Source: Ideonella sp. A 288 (lineage in GTDB: Bacteria; Pseudomonadota; Gammaproteobacteria; Burkholderiales; Burkholderiaceae_C). Taken from it: a stretch of 64,000 nt of DNA. A program made the translations under genes and the position numbers. The notes below the pieces were generated by a model. The model was not told the DNA's origin. It worked only from the letters and a program-made list of their open reading frames with translations, and made no database searches. The stretch is taken from positions 62,001-126,000 of the forward strand of contig NZ_MWLO01000065.1 in NCBI RefSeq assembly GCF_002198735.1, in the 5' to 3' direction. Below are positions 36,456 through 45,860 of the stretch, one piece after another; the first letter of the stretch is position 1; each line of letters begins with the position of its first letter.

Positions 36456-37378
36456 CGCAGCGTCTCGATGCGGCGCGGGTGGCAACGGCCCGCGACCAGG
36501 TCGCGCATGGCCATCAGGTTGCCGCGCAGCCGGCCGCGGTAGTCGACCAGCGGGTGATGGCGCAGGCCGCGCACGCTGTTGGACAGCAGGTGGCGCAGCA
36601 CGAAACGCAGCGCGCGGCGTCGCTCCATCGTGCCCTTGCGGATGAGGTACAGCGGGTTGGCGATCTGCGAGTACCCAAAGCGCAGGCCCGAGGTGCGGCC
36701 CGACTTGACGCCCAGGTGCACGCCGATGCAGCCGGGCTCGTAGAGGAGCGGGCCGTGGCGGCGAGCCAGCGTGGAGAGGTCGAGGTCTTCCTGCCAACCG
36801 TACAGCGGCAGGTTCTCGTCGAAGCGGTAGCGCTCGCAGACCGTATCGATGAAGACCATGTTGCAGCCGTAGGCACAGGCCACCTCGCCGGGCTCGGTGC
36901 TGCCATGCCAGTGCGGGATGGGGGGGCGGCGGCCGTCGAGCAGATCGTCGGCGTCCGCGGTGGTCAGGCCCGCGGGCAGGTGCGCGCCGTCCCCGAGCAG
37001 GCGGCCGGTCAGGCCCATCGCGTCGGGCCGGGCCAGCAGCGCGTCGCGGCAGGCCCGCAGCCAGGTGGGGCCGGGCCAGAAGTCGTCGTCGAGGAAGGCG
37101 ACGGCGTAGCGGCCGGTCTCGCCTTGCGTCTGGCGCACCGACCGCAGGTGGTCGAGCGCGCTGTTGCGTTGGGCGCAGGAGCCGGGCGCCGGGCACACCA
37201 TCACGTCCACCGGGGTACCGGCGCGGCCATCGACGTCGCGCACCGGGGCCACGTCGGACTCCTGCGTGCCGGCCACCACGATGCGGTCGGCCGCCAGCAC
37301 CTGGCGCTGCAGCTGGCGGCACAAGGCAGTCGCCAGCTCGGGCCGGCCCCGCGTGGCGATGACGATGTAGAGCTTCAT
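36452..37378 (-). CDS. GT2-family glycosyltransferase
   Basis: 308 residues. The N-terminus LYIVIATRGRPELATALCRQL, the metal-site segment AVAFLDDDFWP and YGWQEDLDLSTL identify a GT-A transferase of family 2. It should add one residue to the repeat unit. ATGA overlaps on both sides tie it to the two GT4 genes. The donor cannot be read from sequence. Confidence 0.85.
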   Translation of the reverse strand: MKLYIVIATRGRPELATALCRQLQRQVLAADRIVVAGTQESDVAPVRDVDGRAGTPVDVMVCPAPGSCAQRNSALDHLRSVRQTQGETGRYAVAFLDDDFWPGPTWLRACRDALLARPDAMGLTGRLLGDGAHLPAGLTTADADDLLDGRRPPIPHWHGSTEPGEVACAYGCNMVFIDTVCERYRFDENLPLYGWQEDLDLSTLARRHGPLLYEPGCIGVHLGVKSGRTSGLRFGYSQIANPLYLIRKGTMERRRALRFVLRHLLSNSVRGLRHHPLVDYRGRLRGNLMAMRDLVAGRCHPRRIETLR

Positions 37379-38529
37379 GGTGACTTGTCCTGGGCCAGGG
37401 TGATGCCGGAGTGGTGCGCGAGATGCGGCGCGGCCTGCGGCAGCAGTTCGCGCATGGCGTCGAGGTGCACGCGGGCCGCCGCCCGCCAGCTGAAGCCCGC
37501 GGCGCGCTGCAGCCCCGCGGTCGACATCGAGGCGCCGAGCGAGGCATCGGCCAGCACGCTGCCCAGCAGGGCCGCCAGCTCGGCCGGCCGGTCGGGGGCA
37601 AAGTAGCGCGCGGCGTCGCCGCAGACCTCGCGCACGGCCTCGGCGGTGGACGCCAGCACCGGGCAGCCCTGGGCCATGGCCTCCAGCGGCGGCAGGCCGA
37701 AGCCTTCGTAGAACGACGGGAAGACGAAGCAGCGGGCATGCCGGTACAGCGCCAGCAATTGCGCGTCGCTGACCCGGCCGACATGGCGCAGCGACAGCGA
37801 CAGCGTGGCGCCGCGGAACACGCCGGGGTCGGCGGCGCCCACCGCGACGCACACCGGCGCGGCCTCGCCCAGCAGCGTGAGCGCATCGACGATGGCCTGG
37901 AAGTTCTTGTTCGGTGTGGGGCTGCTGACGGCCAAGATGTAGGGCCGATTCAACAGGCCGTGGCGCACCAGCACCGACGGATCGGGCACCAGGCGTTCGT
38001 TCTGCTGCCAGCCCTCGAGCGTCACACGGGTGCGCTGGGCCGGCACGCCGAAGCAGGCGGTGGCCTCGGCCGCACTGAAGCGCGACACCGACATGATGAT
38101 CGGCAGCCGCGGCCCCAGCCGCGCCAGCACCAGCCGGTACCACGCGCGGAACGCGGGGCTGTAGGTCTGCGGCATGCGCACGACCGCGGCATCGTGCACG
38201 GTGATCGACTGCCGCGCCTTGGCGATCGGACCGGTGCTGGCCAGGCCCCACAGCAGCTGGCCGCGGCTGTGCCACGGCAGTTCCAGTTGCTCCCACAGGT
38301 GCCCGCGCAGGCGGCCGACGCAGCGCGCCTGGATGTGCGCCAGCGGCGGCAGGTTGGTGCCGGCGGGCGCCAGCAGGCCCAGCGTCGGCAAGCTGCGGTC
38401 GCCGCGCGCCAGCTCGGCGTCCATCGCCCGCAGCACCTCGCGGGCATAGCGCTGCACGCCGGTCACCGGCTGCGTGAGGAAGCGGCCGTTGATGACCACG
38501 TCGGGCCGTGCCGGCTTCTCATCGGCCAT
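37375..38529 (-). CDS. GT4-family glycosyltransferase
   Basis: 384 residues with VVINGRFLTQPVTGVQRYAREVL (acceptor domain) and SFYEGFGLPPLEAMAQGCPVLAS (donor-site motif), typical of the mannosyltransferase-B-like branch of GT4. It probably acts in assembly of the repeat unit. The start overlaps the polymerase gene by 11 bases and its end overlaps the next GT by ATGA. Confidence 0.9.
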   Translation of the reverse strand: MADEKPARPDVVINGRFLTQPVTGVQRYAREVLRAMDAELARGDRSLPTLGLLAPAGTNLPPLAHIQARCVGRLRGHLWEQLELPWHSRGQLLWGLASTGPIAKARQSITVHDAAVVRMPQTYSPAFRAWYRLVLARLGPRLPIIMSVSRFSAAEATACFGVPAQRTRVTLEGWQQNERLVPDPSVLVRHGLLNRPYILAVSSPTPNKNFQAIVDALTLLGEAAPVCVAVGAADPGVFRGATLSLSLRHVGRVSDAQLLALYRHARCFVFPSFYEGFGLPPLEAMAQGCPVLASTAEAVREVCGDAARYFAPDRPAELAALLGSVLADASLGASMSTAGLQRAAGFSWRAAARVHLDAMRELLPQAAPHLAHHSGITLAQDKSP

Positions 38530-40015
38530 GGTGCACCCCCGCGCCCGGACCGATCGGATCCCAACGGCCGCCCGGCGTGCCGTCGCGCGGACGCCCGGCG
38601 CCCCACGCCGGCCGCACGCTGCCGCCCGGCCGCCAGGCCGGTGCGAACGCCGGCGCCAGCACCACCCGGGTGGTGACGCCGGCCAGCAGGTAGAACAGCA
38701 CGCCCAGGTCGAGCACCGAGGCCGACACCGTGGCCGCGCAAAGCAGGGCCAGCATGCCGTGGGCTGCGGCGGCGCAGGCCGCCGGCGGCCGCGGGGCGAC
38801 GAGGGCCCGGCCGCCGGTCTGTGCGACGAAGCCGACGAACAGCAGCGTGCCGATCACGCCCAGGTTGGACAGCAGCACCAGCGGGTAGCTCGAGGCCCGC
38901 GTGCTGCCGACGCCGACGCCCAGGCCCCAGGTGTCGGTGAAGGCCAGCCAGGCCTGGCGGTTCCAGAAGCTGCGCTCCTGCCCCGACGCGCTGTCGAGCT
39001 TGGTCCATAGGGTGGTCTGCACCATGCGCACGACGCCGTCCAGCAAGGGCGGCCACAGCAGCAGCGCGGCCACGACCGCGCACGCGGCCAGCAGCGCCAG
39101 CAGCGCGCCCCGGCCCAGCCGCAGCTCGCGCGGTGCCTGCAGCAACCGCACCCCCGCGCTGGCGGCATAAAGTGCATAAAGCAGGGCCAGGCCGCCGAAG
39201 GCCGTGCTCGAGGTGGACAGCAGCAGCGCCATCAGCAGGCCCACCGCCAGCGTGGCCGACAGCGCGGGCCGGTGTCCACCCCGTGCCAGCGCCCGGCACA
39301 CCGCATGCAGGGCCAGCGTGAAGACGGCGAATGCCGACGATTCAGGGAAGGCGCCGGACAGGCGGTTGAGCCCGCCGACCTCGCCGCCCAGGTGGATGGC
39401 GTAGCCGGCATTGGCGAACGGCGCCAGCAGGTTGGGCGCGCCGGCGTACAGGTGCAGGCCCTGCAGCAGCGCGGCCAGCAGGTTGACGGCGCTGACCAGC
39501 AGCAGCGCATCGGCCACCTGGCGGAGCTGCACGCCCTGGCGCAGCAGCCGCGCCACGGCCATGAAGCACAGGCCGCCGAACACCAGGTAGGCCAGCTGGT
39601 TGAAGTTGCCGGCCTGCGGCGCCAGCGGCACCAGCCGCGTCGCATTGCGCAGGCCCATCGAGACGATGGCGATGACCTCGGTGGTGCCGGCCAGCAGGCG
39701 CGGCGCGAACACCGTCAACAGGCCGGCCCAGACCAGCAGGGCCAGCAGCGTGCGGTCGGCGCCCGCCGCCGGGCTGGCCGACGGCGCCGCGACGCGGCCC
39801 GCCGGCACGAGCCAGCCGCGCAGCCGCGGCGCCCAGGCATGCCACATCACCGGCAGCATGGCCACCACCGACAGCAGCAGCGGCGAGCCCGAGCCCAGAT
39901 GGGCCGCCGCGGTGGCGCCGAAGGCGCAGCTGACGATGGCCAGCGCCAGAGCCCACGACGGGTCGCGCCAGATCCAGGGCAGCAGCAGCAGGGCGAGAAA
40001 GGGCGTCGGGGTCAT
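38519..40015 (-). CDS. O-antigen ligase/polymerase family membrane protein (Wzy-like)
   Basis: 498 residues with about twelve membrane helices and a large periplasmic loop (about 345-390, including TTLWTKLDSASGQERSFWNRQ). Such proteins polymerise lipid-linked repeat units in the periplasm or ligate finished glycans. With Wzx-like, EpsF and EpsG proteins in the same operon, polymerase is the likelier role. Family sequence conservation is low, so the call rests on topology and context. Confidence 0.75.
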   Translation of the reverse strand: MTPTPFLALLLLPWIWRDPSWALALAIVSCAFGATAAAHLGSGSPLLLSVVAMLPVMWHAWAPRLRGWLVPAGRVAAPSASPAAGADRTLLALLVWAGLLTVFAPRLLAGTTEVIAIVSMGLRNATRLVPLAPQAGNFNQLAYLVFGGLCFMAVARLLRQGVQLRQVADALLLVSAVNLLAALLQGLHLYAGAPNLLAPFANAGYAIHLGGEVGGLNRLSGAFPESSAFAVFTLALHAVCRALARGGHRPALSATLAVGLLMALLLSTSSTAFGGLALLYALYAASAGVRLLQAPRELRLGRGALLALLAACAVVAALLLWPPLLDGVVRMVQTTLWTKLDSASGQERSFWNRQAWLAFTDTWGLGVGVGSTRASSYPLVLLSNLGVIGTLLFVGFVAQTGGRALVAPRPPAACAAAAHGMLALLCAATVSASVLDLGVLFYLLAGVTTRVVLAPAFAPAWRPGGSVRPAWGAGRPRDGTPGGRWDPIGPGAGVHHGR

Positions 40016-40048
40016 CGCCGCGTCCTCCGCTGGGCGGTCATGCGCGCG

Positions 40049-41155
40049 TCAACCACGGTCCAGCCCCAGCCATGTGGCCACGCCAACGCGCTGGGCCGCC
40101 CACTGCACCAGGCAGGGCAGCAGCAGGCCCATCGCCACGCTGACCACCAGGATGGCCTCGGCCGGCACCGCGACGGGCAGGCGCATCATCGCCACGCGGC
40201 AGCCGGCCACGGCCATCACGTGCATCAGGAAGATGGCCATCGAGCGTCGCCCCAGCCAGGCCAACAGCCGCTGCGTGGAGGTGCCGGCGCGGGCCACCGC
40301 CAGCAACACCATGGCCACGCCGGCCAGCTGGGCGCCCAGCGTCTGCGGGGCCTGGTGCGCCACCTCGTGCGCCCGCAGGCCCGGCACCTGGGCCAACAGC
40401 AGCGCCAGCGCGAGCAGCGGCGCCGCCAGCACCAGGGTCTGGCCGCCTGCCGCCTGCAGCCAGGCGCTGAAGCGGCCGCTGCCCAGGGTGGCGCCGGCCG
40501 CGTACCACAGCAGGAAGGGCACGTAGAAGCCCACCGCCGGCCAGCCACCGCCGCTGAGCACGAAGCCCAGCAGCAGCAGCGCCGCGGCGGGCAGCCACGC
40601 GGCCTGCCCACCGAGGCGGCCGCTGGCGTAGGCCAGCAGGTGGAACAGCGCCAGCGCGTGCAGGAACCAATACTGCGAGGCGGGCGCCCAGAGCAGTTCG
40701 ACCAGGCGCCAGGCGGACAGCGCGGCCGGCGTGTTGACCGCCGCGCCGGCGGCGTGGATAACGGCAAGTTGCAGCGTACTCCAGAGCAGGTAGGGCCAGA
40801 CCAGGCGGCGACCCAGCCAAGCCAGGAAGGCGGGCGGCGCATCGTCCAGCCGCCGGGCCACGAACAGGCCCGACAGCACGAAGAACAGCGGCATGTGGAA
40901 CAGGTAGACGGTGTAGTGCGCCCAGGCCATCCAGCCGTCGGCCGGTGCCAGCCGCGCGGCCATCAGGCCGATGAAGGCATGGCCCAGCACCACCAGGGCG
41001 ATGCCCACGCCCTTGAGCGCGTCGATGCCCCGGTCGCGGACCGCCGGCTGGGCGCGCGCCGCGGCCAGCGTGCGATCGGCACTGCCGCGGTCGACCGGGA
41101 TCGCGACGGCAGCGCGCAGATCGGGTGGAGGGGCGATGGCCATGCGGGTGCTCAC
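40049..41155 (-). CDS. Acyltransferase 3 family membrane protein
   Basis: About 368 residues, ten or so membrane helices. The family signature RGIDALKGVGIALVVLGHAFIG, the following YLFHMPLFFVLSGLF and the late IFLMHVM are clear. It is probably a second sugar O-acyltransferase of the cluster. The GTG at 41155 gives the operon's usual 4-base overlap with epsG; the ATG at 41143 is the alternative start. Confidence 0.85.
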   Translation of the reverse strand: MSTRMAIAPPPDLRAAVAIPVDRGSADRTLAAARAQPAVRDRGIDALKGVGIALVVLGHAFIGLMAARLAPADGWMAWAHYTVYLFHMPLFFVLSGLFVARRLDDAPPAFLAWLGRRLVWPYLLWSTLQLAVIHAAGAAVNTPAALSAWRLVELLWAPASQYWFLHALALFHLLAYASGRLGGQAAWLPAAALLLLGFVLSGGGWPAVGFYVPFLLWYAAGATLGSGRFSAWLQAAGGQTLVLAAPLLALALLLAQVPGLRAHEVAHQAPQTLGAQLAGVAMVLLAVARAGTSTQRLLAWLGRRSMAIFLMHVMAVAGCRVAMMRLPVAVPAEAILVVSVAMGLLLPCLVQWAAQRVGVATWLGLDRG

Positions 41156-42165
41156 CCTTGGTGGAAGACCACGCCGTGCAGCCGGGCCGGGCCGGCCCGC
41201 AGCGCCTGCACCAGCCGATGCACCGGCGCCATCGCCGTGCGCCCCGGCCGGGCCACCACCAGGGCCGAGCCACAGCGGGCCGCCAGCACCCGGGCATCGG
41301 CGCCGTGCGCGGCCGCCGGCGTGTCGACGATCACCTGGTCGAAGCGCTCGAGCCAGCCCTGCATCAGCAGCGCGAACGCCGGGCGCTCGATCAACTCCAG
41401 CGGATTGGGCGGCTGGCCGCCCGCGGGCAGCAGCGACAGCCCGGGCAGGCCGTCGACCCCGCACGGCGCCGTGTCGGGCTGGCCGCCGAGCAGCGCGCCC
41501 AGGCCCATCGGCCGGTCGAGCCCGAACAGCCGGTGCACGCTGGGCCGGCGCAGGTTGGCATCGACCAGCAGCGTGCGCAGGCCGAGCTGGCTGAACGAGA
41601 TGGCCAGGTTGGCGGCGGTGGTGGACTTGCCGTCCCCGACGCCGCTGCTGACCACGGCCAGCGCGCGCCGCGGCGCGTCGTCGGCCACGCCGCTGCCCAT
41701 CAGCTGGCTGCGCAGGCTGCGGTAGTGCTCGGCCGCCACGCCGAAGGGGTCGTGCGCCACCACCAGTTCGGGCGCCAGGCCGCAGGGGCCGGGCGCCAGC
41801 AGCGGAAACTCGAACTGCCGCGCCAGTGCCTGCAGCAGTTGCTCGCGGGTCACCAGGTCGAGCGACAGCGCCGCCTCGCCGAAGCGCAGCCCCTTGGCGC
41901 GCTGCAGGCTCAGCACGGCCTCGATCTGCGCGTCGTCGAGCAGGGCCGATTCGCGCAGGTGCTGGCCCACGGCGCGGTGGCCGGCGCGCGGCGCCTGCGG
42001 ACCGGGGCGGTCTGGCGTGGCATCGACGGACGGTTCGCAGGCAGGTGCCGCAAGGTCGGGCTGGCTGCGCAACGGCTCGACCGACGGCGTCGTCGCAGGG
42101 CCGCGACCTGGGCCGCGATCGGCACGCAACCAGGCGCGCCAGGTGGGGGGAACGACGAAGGCCAT
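41152..42165 (-). CDS. epsG: Chain-length-associated tyrosine-kinase-like ATPase (EpsG)
   Basis: 337 residues. A proline-rich N-terminus is followed by a GspE-N-like region (70-120). The BY-kinase-type P-loop domain has Walker A SSGVGDGKST (173-182) and Walker A' VDANLRRP (201-208). It is the cytoplasmic partner of the Wzz-like EpsF; together they set polymer length and export. The C-terminal tail (ARLHGVVFHQG) has no tyrosine cluster, so autophosphorylation of the classical kind is unlikely. It ends in a GTGA overlap. Confidence 0.85.
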   Translation of the reverse strand: MAFVVPPTWRAWLRADRGPGRGPATTPSVEPLRSQPDLAAPACEPSVDATPDRPGPQAPRAGHRAVGQHLRESALLDDAQIEAVLSLQRAKGLRFGEAALSLDLVTREQLLQALARQFEFPLLAPGPCGLAPELVVAHDPFGVAAEHYRSLRSQLMGSGVADDAPRRALAVVSSGVGDGKSTTAANLAISFSQLGLRTLLVDANLRRPSVHRLFGLDRPMGLGALLGGQPDTAPCGVDGLPGLSLLPAGGQPPNPLELIERPAFALLMQGWLERFDQVIVDTPAAAHGADARVLAARCGSALVVARPGRTAMAPVHRLVQALRAGPARLHGVVFHQG

Positions 42166-42177
42166 GGTGTCCTTTCG

Positions 42178-43596
42178 TCAGTGCTGCACGATGCGTTGGG
42201 CCAGCGCCAGCCCGTCGAGCGAGCGGCCGCCGTGGGCCCGACCCCGGCCGTGGGGCAGCGCCGGCAGCCACTCGAGCAGCGGCAGTTGCAGGCCGTCGAG
42301 CACGTCGTCCTCGGTGCGCAGCACCGGGTGCAGTGCCTCGCGCCACAGGCAGGCCACCACCCCCAGCAGAAGGCCCAGCGCCGCGCCCAGCGCCAGGTTC
42401 AGCGTGCGGCGAGGGCTGGCCGGCCGCGGCTGCGGCGTGGCAGTCTTGAGCACCGAGACGTTGGTCTGCGTGAGCTGGCTCTCGACGCTGGTCTGGCTCT
42501 GCCGCGAATACACCGCGTCGTAGGCCCGCTGGGCGTTGTCCACGTCCTTGGCGAGCACGCTGAGGTGGTCGCGCTGCTCGCGCAGCTGCACCACCCGGGC
42601 CCGCTGCGACTGCAGGGCCAGGCGGGCCTGTTCGAGCCGCGCGCTGTTGACGGCGTGGCTGACGCCGATGCCGCCCACCAGCCGGCGCGTCTCCTGGTCG
42701 ATGCGGTGGCGCAACTGTTCGACGTTGGCGCGCAGCTCCAGCACCTGCGGGTGCTGCTCGCCCAGCCGGGCCAGCAGTTCGTCCAGCCGCGCCTCCTGGC
42801 GGGCGAGGTCGGATTTCAACCCGGACACCACGCCGTTGCCCAGCACCTCCTGCATGCGGTCGGGGCTGGCCGTGGCCTGGCCGACGCGGCTCTGCGTGTC
42901 GCTGGACGCGCCTTGCAAGCCGATGAACTGGGTGGCCAGCTCGGCCAGCTTGGCGTTCTCGACATCGATGCGCTCGTCGCCGGCGGTGATGCCGCTGTCG
43001 CGCTGGAAGTCGGTGAGGCGGGCCTGCGCCTTGTCCAGCTCGGCCCGCAGGGTGCGGGACTGCTGGTCGAAGAAGTTGTTGTAGAGCTTCGCGGGCTCGA
43101 CCTTCAGCTCCAGCGTGGTGTCGATGAAGGCGCGGACGAAGGCATTGGCCACCGCAGACGAGAGCCCGGGCTCGGGGGTGGTGGCCACGACGGTGAGCAC
43201 GTTCGACTCGCGGCCCGGCTTGGCCTCGATGGCGGCCAGCAGCTGGCCGGCCAGCCACGCGGCCTGGTCGACGCCCTCGTGCGCCTGCTGCTGCCAACGG
43301 GCCTGGAAATGCGCCTGCTGCCCGGCATCGAGGTAGGCGGCGGCCTTCGTCGCGACACGCTCGCTTTGCAGAATATCGACCTGCGTGGCCATGTAGCCCG
43401 ACAGGGCCATGCCGGGCAGCAGCAGGCCGGCCACCGGGTCCGGCGACTTCACGTCCAGCACCACCGCGGCCGACGACGAATAGGCGCGGGGCAGCAGCGC
43501 CGTCACCGCGGCGGCCAGGCCGGTGACCAGCGCCGCCACGCCCAGGCCCAGGGCCCAGCGGGCACGCAGCACCAGCAGCAGGCGGGTCAGCAGCAT
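42178..43596 (-). CDS. epsF: Chain length determinant protein (EpsF/Wzz-like)
   Basis: 472 residues with membrane helices at about 13-35 and 403-425. Between them lies a long periplasmic coiled-coil (about 165-345) with the Wzz-like loop following AVVLDVKSPDPVAG. It has the conserved Pro-rich lead into the second helix (TPQPRPASPRRTLN). It is a polysaccharide co-polymerase that fixes chain length together with EpsG, 12 bp downstream. No outer-membrane Wza partner is encoded in the window, so export must use a gene elsewhere. Confidence 0.88.
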   Translation of the reverse strand: MLLTRLLLVLRARWALGLGVAALVTGLAAAVTALLPRAYSSSAAVVLDVKSPDPVAGLLLPGMALSGYMATQVDILQSERVATKAAAYLDAGQQAHFQARWQQQAHEGVDQAAWLAGQLLAAIEAKPGRESNVLTVVATTPEPGLSSAVANAFVRAFIDTTLELKVEPAKLYNNFFDQQSRTLRAELDKAQARLTDFQRDSGITAGDERIDVENAKLAELATQFIGLQGASSDTQSRVGQATASPDRMQEVLGNGVVSGLKSDLARQEARLDELLARLGEQHPQVLELRANVEQLRHRIDQETRRLVGGIGVSHAVNSARLEQARLALQSQRARVVQLREQRDHLSVLAKDVDNAQRAYDAVYSRQSQTSVESQLTQTNVSVLKTATPQPRPASPRRTLNLALGAALGLLLGVVACLWREALHPVLRTEDDVLDGLQLPLLEWLPALPHGRGRAHGGRSLDGLALAQRIVQH

Positions 43597-43651
43597 GGCA
43601 GCCCCGCCAGATGGTGGCGCGACACGCGCGCCTGCTGGGCCGTTGCGGCGT

Positions 43652-44824
43652 TCATGGCGTCGCGCCAGGGGTCGGCGCCCCGGTGCCGATGGCCTGCCAC
43701 AGGCGGTGCCTGAAGCCGTCTTCGCCGAAGCGCTGCAGGGCCACCTGCTGCGCGGCCTGGCCGATTTGCCGGCGCAAGGCGGGTGAATCGACCAGGCTGC
43801 CGATGCGCTGCAGGAACTGGCCCAGGTCGGCGCACAGGTAGCCGGTAACGCCGTCGACGATGACGCTGCGGTGCACCTCGGTGTCGAGCGCCACGCAGGC
43901 CAGGCCCACGGCCATGGCCTCGGCCAGGCGGATCGGAAAGCCGTCCTCGTCGCAGGTGGCCACATAGACCCACGCCGCACCCAGCCGCACGGCGCGCGAC
44001 TCGTCGGTGGAACTCTCGAACTGGCCGATGCCGGCGGCGCGCATCGCGGCTGCGGCCTCGGGCTGCGCCCTGCCGACCCAGTTGAAGCCAAAGCCCAGGC
44101 GCTCGTCGCCCAGCAGCACCGCGATGCGCACGAAACGGTCCACCGCCGCTCGCGGGCCGGACAGGTTGCACGACACCAGCAGCGGCCGCAGGGCCTCGCG
44201 CACCGGCGTGTCGAAGAACACCCCGGGCACCGGACATTCGATCAGTTCGACCGCCACGCCAGCGATCGGCGAGGCCAGGCGGGTCTCGGCCCGCAGGTTG
44301 ACGATGACCTGCGGCGCACAGTGGCCCAGCCCCATCTGCATCAACCACCCGATGAGCGCGCGCAAGGGCCGGGCGCGCAGCAGCGGGCCGGTCCAGTGCG
44401 GCGACAGGTACACGCGCACGGAGCGGTCGCCGCTGTCGCGCAGCAGGCGCATGGCGGCCAGGCCGGGCAGCAGGCCATGCAGATGCAGCACCGCGGGCGG
44501 TTCGTCCGCCGCCAGGCTGCTGAGCGCGTGGTACAGCGACCGACTGCGGCCCCAGCGTGAGCTGCTGTCGGGCACCGGCACCCGCCGCACGACGTCCGGC
44601 AGACCGGGTACGTGCTCGCGGCCGACCTCGTCGTCGACGTAGACCACGGCCTGCGGCGTGCCGACCGCCGCGAGCGCCTGCACCGTAGGCAGCAGGAAGC
44701 TCAGCACCGGCACGGTGAGGCGCCCGACGACGTGCACGGTCAGCCCGGCGGCTGGCGCGCTGCGCGGCCCCGCGCCGTGCAAGGCCAGGGCGCCGGGGGC
44801 GCTGAGGGCATCAGCTGGCGCCAT
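43652..44824 (-). CDS. GT4-like glycosyltransferase
   Basis: This 390-residue GT-B protein has LTVHVVGRLTVPVLSFLLP at the N-terminus and a recognisable donor region CDEDGFPIRLAEAMAVGLACVALDTEVH near residue 310. It is more divergent than the other GT4 enzymes of the cluster. The start overlaps the priming transferase by 14 bases, so it may add the second sugar. A 55-bp gap follows before epsF. Confidence 0.75.
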   Translation of the reverse strand: MAPADALSAPGALALHGAGPRSAPAAGLTVHVVGRLTVPVLSFLLPTVQALAAVGTPQAVVYVDDEVGREHVPGLPDVVRRVPVPDSSSRWGRSRSLYHALSSLAADEPPAVLHLHGLLPGLAAMRLLRDSGDRSVRVYLSPHWTGPLLRARPLRALIGWLMQMGLGHCAPQVIVNLRAETRLASPIAGVAVELIECPVPGVFFDTPVREALRPLLVSCNLSGPRAAVDRFVRIAVLLGDERLGFGFNWVGRAQPEAAAAMRAAGIGQFESSTDESRAVRLGAAWVYVATCDEDGFPIRLAEAMAVGLACVALDTEVHRSVIVDGVTGYLCADLGQFLQRIGSLVDSPALRRQIGQAAQQVALQRFGEDGFRHRLWQAIGTGAPTPGATP

Positions 44825-45488
44825 GGCCAGTCAGCACCACTCGGACGGTGCGCAGGAGGATCTTCAGGTCGAGCAGCAGGCTGGCGTTCTCGACATACTG
44901 GCGGTCGAGCGCCACCCGCTGCGCATAGGTGGTGGTGTTGCGACCGCTGACCTGCCACAGGCCGGTGATGCCTGGGTTGACGCTGATGTAGTGCCAGCGC
45001 ACGGCGTCGTAACGCGTCAGCTCGGGGGGCGTGACCGGGCGTGGCCCGACCAGGCGCATCTCGCCGCGCAGCACATTGACCAGTTGCGGCAACTCGTCCA
45101 GGCTGGTCTTGCGCAGGAACCGGCCGATCGGGGTGATGCGAGGGTCTCGGGCCAGCTTCTGGTCCCGCTCCCACTCGGCGCGGGCCGCCGGGTCGTCGGC
45201 CAGCAACTGGGCCAGCAACTGCTCGGCGTCTCGGCGCATGGTCCGGAACTTCAGGCATCGGAACAGGCGCCCCTCCCGGCCGACGCGGAAGTGGCCGAAG
45301 AACACCGGCGCGCCATCCGTCCTCCAGATCATCCAGATGATTGAGAGCATCACGGGGCAGATCAGCAGCAGGATCAGCAGCGCCGCCAGCTGATGCAGCG
45401 CCGTCTGGCACCGATCGGCCAGTCGGCCGAGGGCCATGTCGACACGCGGCGGCACCAGGGATGCCGCCAGGAAACTCGAGACTTCCAT
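44811..45488 (-). CDS. Priming sugar transferase (polyprenyl-phosphate glycosyl-1-phosphate transferase)
   Basis: 225 residues from the ATG at 45488, which has a strong CGGAGGA ribosome site; the frame is open 65 codons upstream but without a comparable site. One N-terminal membrane helix (LAALLILLLICPVMLSIIWMIW) precedes the catalytic domain with FRCLKFRTM, DELPQLVNVLRGEMRLVGPRP and the LWQVSGR segment. It links the first sugar phosphate to undecaprenyl phosphate and so starts the repeat unit. It lacks the multi-helix N-terminus of WcaJ/PssY forms, as in the minimal PglC/EpsB type. First gene of the operon. Confidence 0.9.
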   Translation of the reverse strand: MEVSSFLAASLVPPRVDMALGRLADRCQTALHQLAALLILLLICPVMLSIIWMIWRTDGAPVFFGHFRVGREGRLFRCLKFRTMRRDAEQLLAQLLADDPAARAEWERDQKLARDPRITPIGRFLRKTSLDELPQLVNVLRGEMRLVGPRPVTPPELTRYDAVRWHYISVNPGITGLWQVSGRNTTTYAQRVALDRQYVENASLLLDLKILLRTVRVVLTGHGAS

Positions 45489-45860
45489 ATCGTCCTCCGT
45501 GACGTTGTCGCCAGAAGACGTCGCAAGTTCCAGGCCACTTTCGAGAATCACCCTGATGGTGCGGTCGCGCGTCAAGCCTGGGCATCTACGCTTGACAAAG
45601 TGTGTTTCCTGCCCGTCAACCGTGCGATTCACGCAAAGTGAGCGCACATCTCCCGCACGGCACGGTGCGCGCCTGACAGGCAATGCACCTGGCCATCTCC
45701 CAGGCTGGTGCGCCGGTGCATGGCCGGCCGGCCTATCACTCGAAGGCGGGTGGGCTTGGCCGCAGAGGGTGCGGCAGCGCTCCCAAGGAAACGTGGCTTT
45801 GCCACTGTCCTTGATCGCCGCAGGGGGCGGACACCGTATGTCGTCGGCCCGTGAGGGCTC
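45489..45860 (-). promoter_or_regulatory. Leader region of the exopolysaccharide operon
   Basis: This 372-bp region has no gene. It contains a perfect 7-bp inverted repeat GTCAAGC/GCTTGAC with a 12-bp spacer (45571-45596), a plausible regulator site about 80 bp before the first start codon. It also has a hairpin AAGGA..GTGGC..GCCAC..TCCTT at 45784-45812. No convincing sigma-70 or sigma-54 promoter could be assigned. Confidence 0.4.

Noticed and set aside
45671-45700. Possible sigma-54 promoter (TGG...TTGC on the minus strand) before the exopolysaccharide operon
   Set aside because: The GG-to-GC spacing is one base too long and the -24 element is poor.
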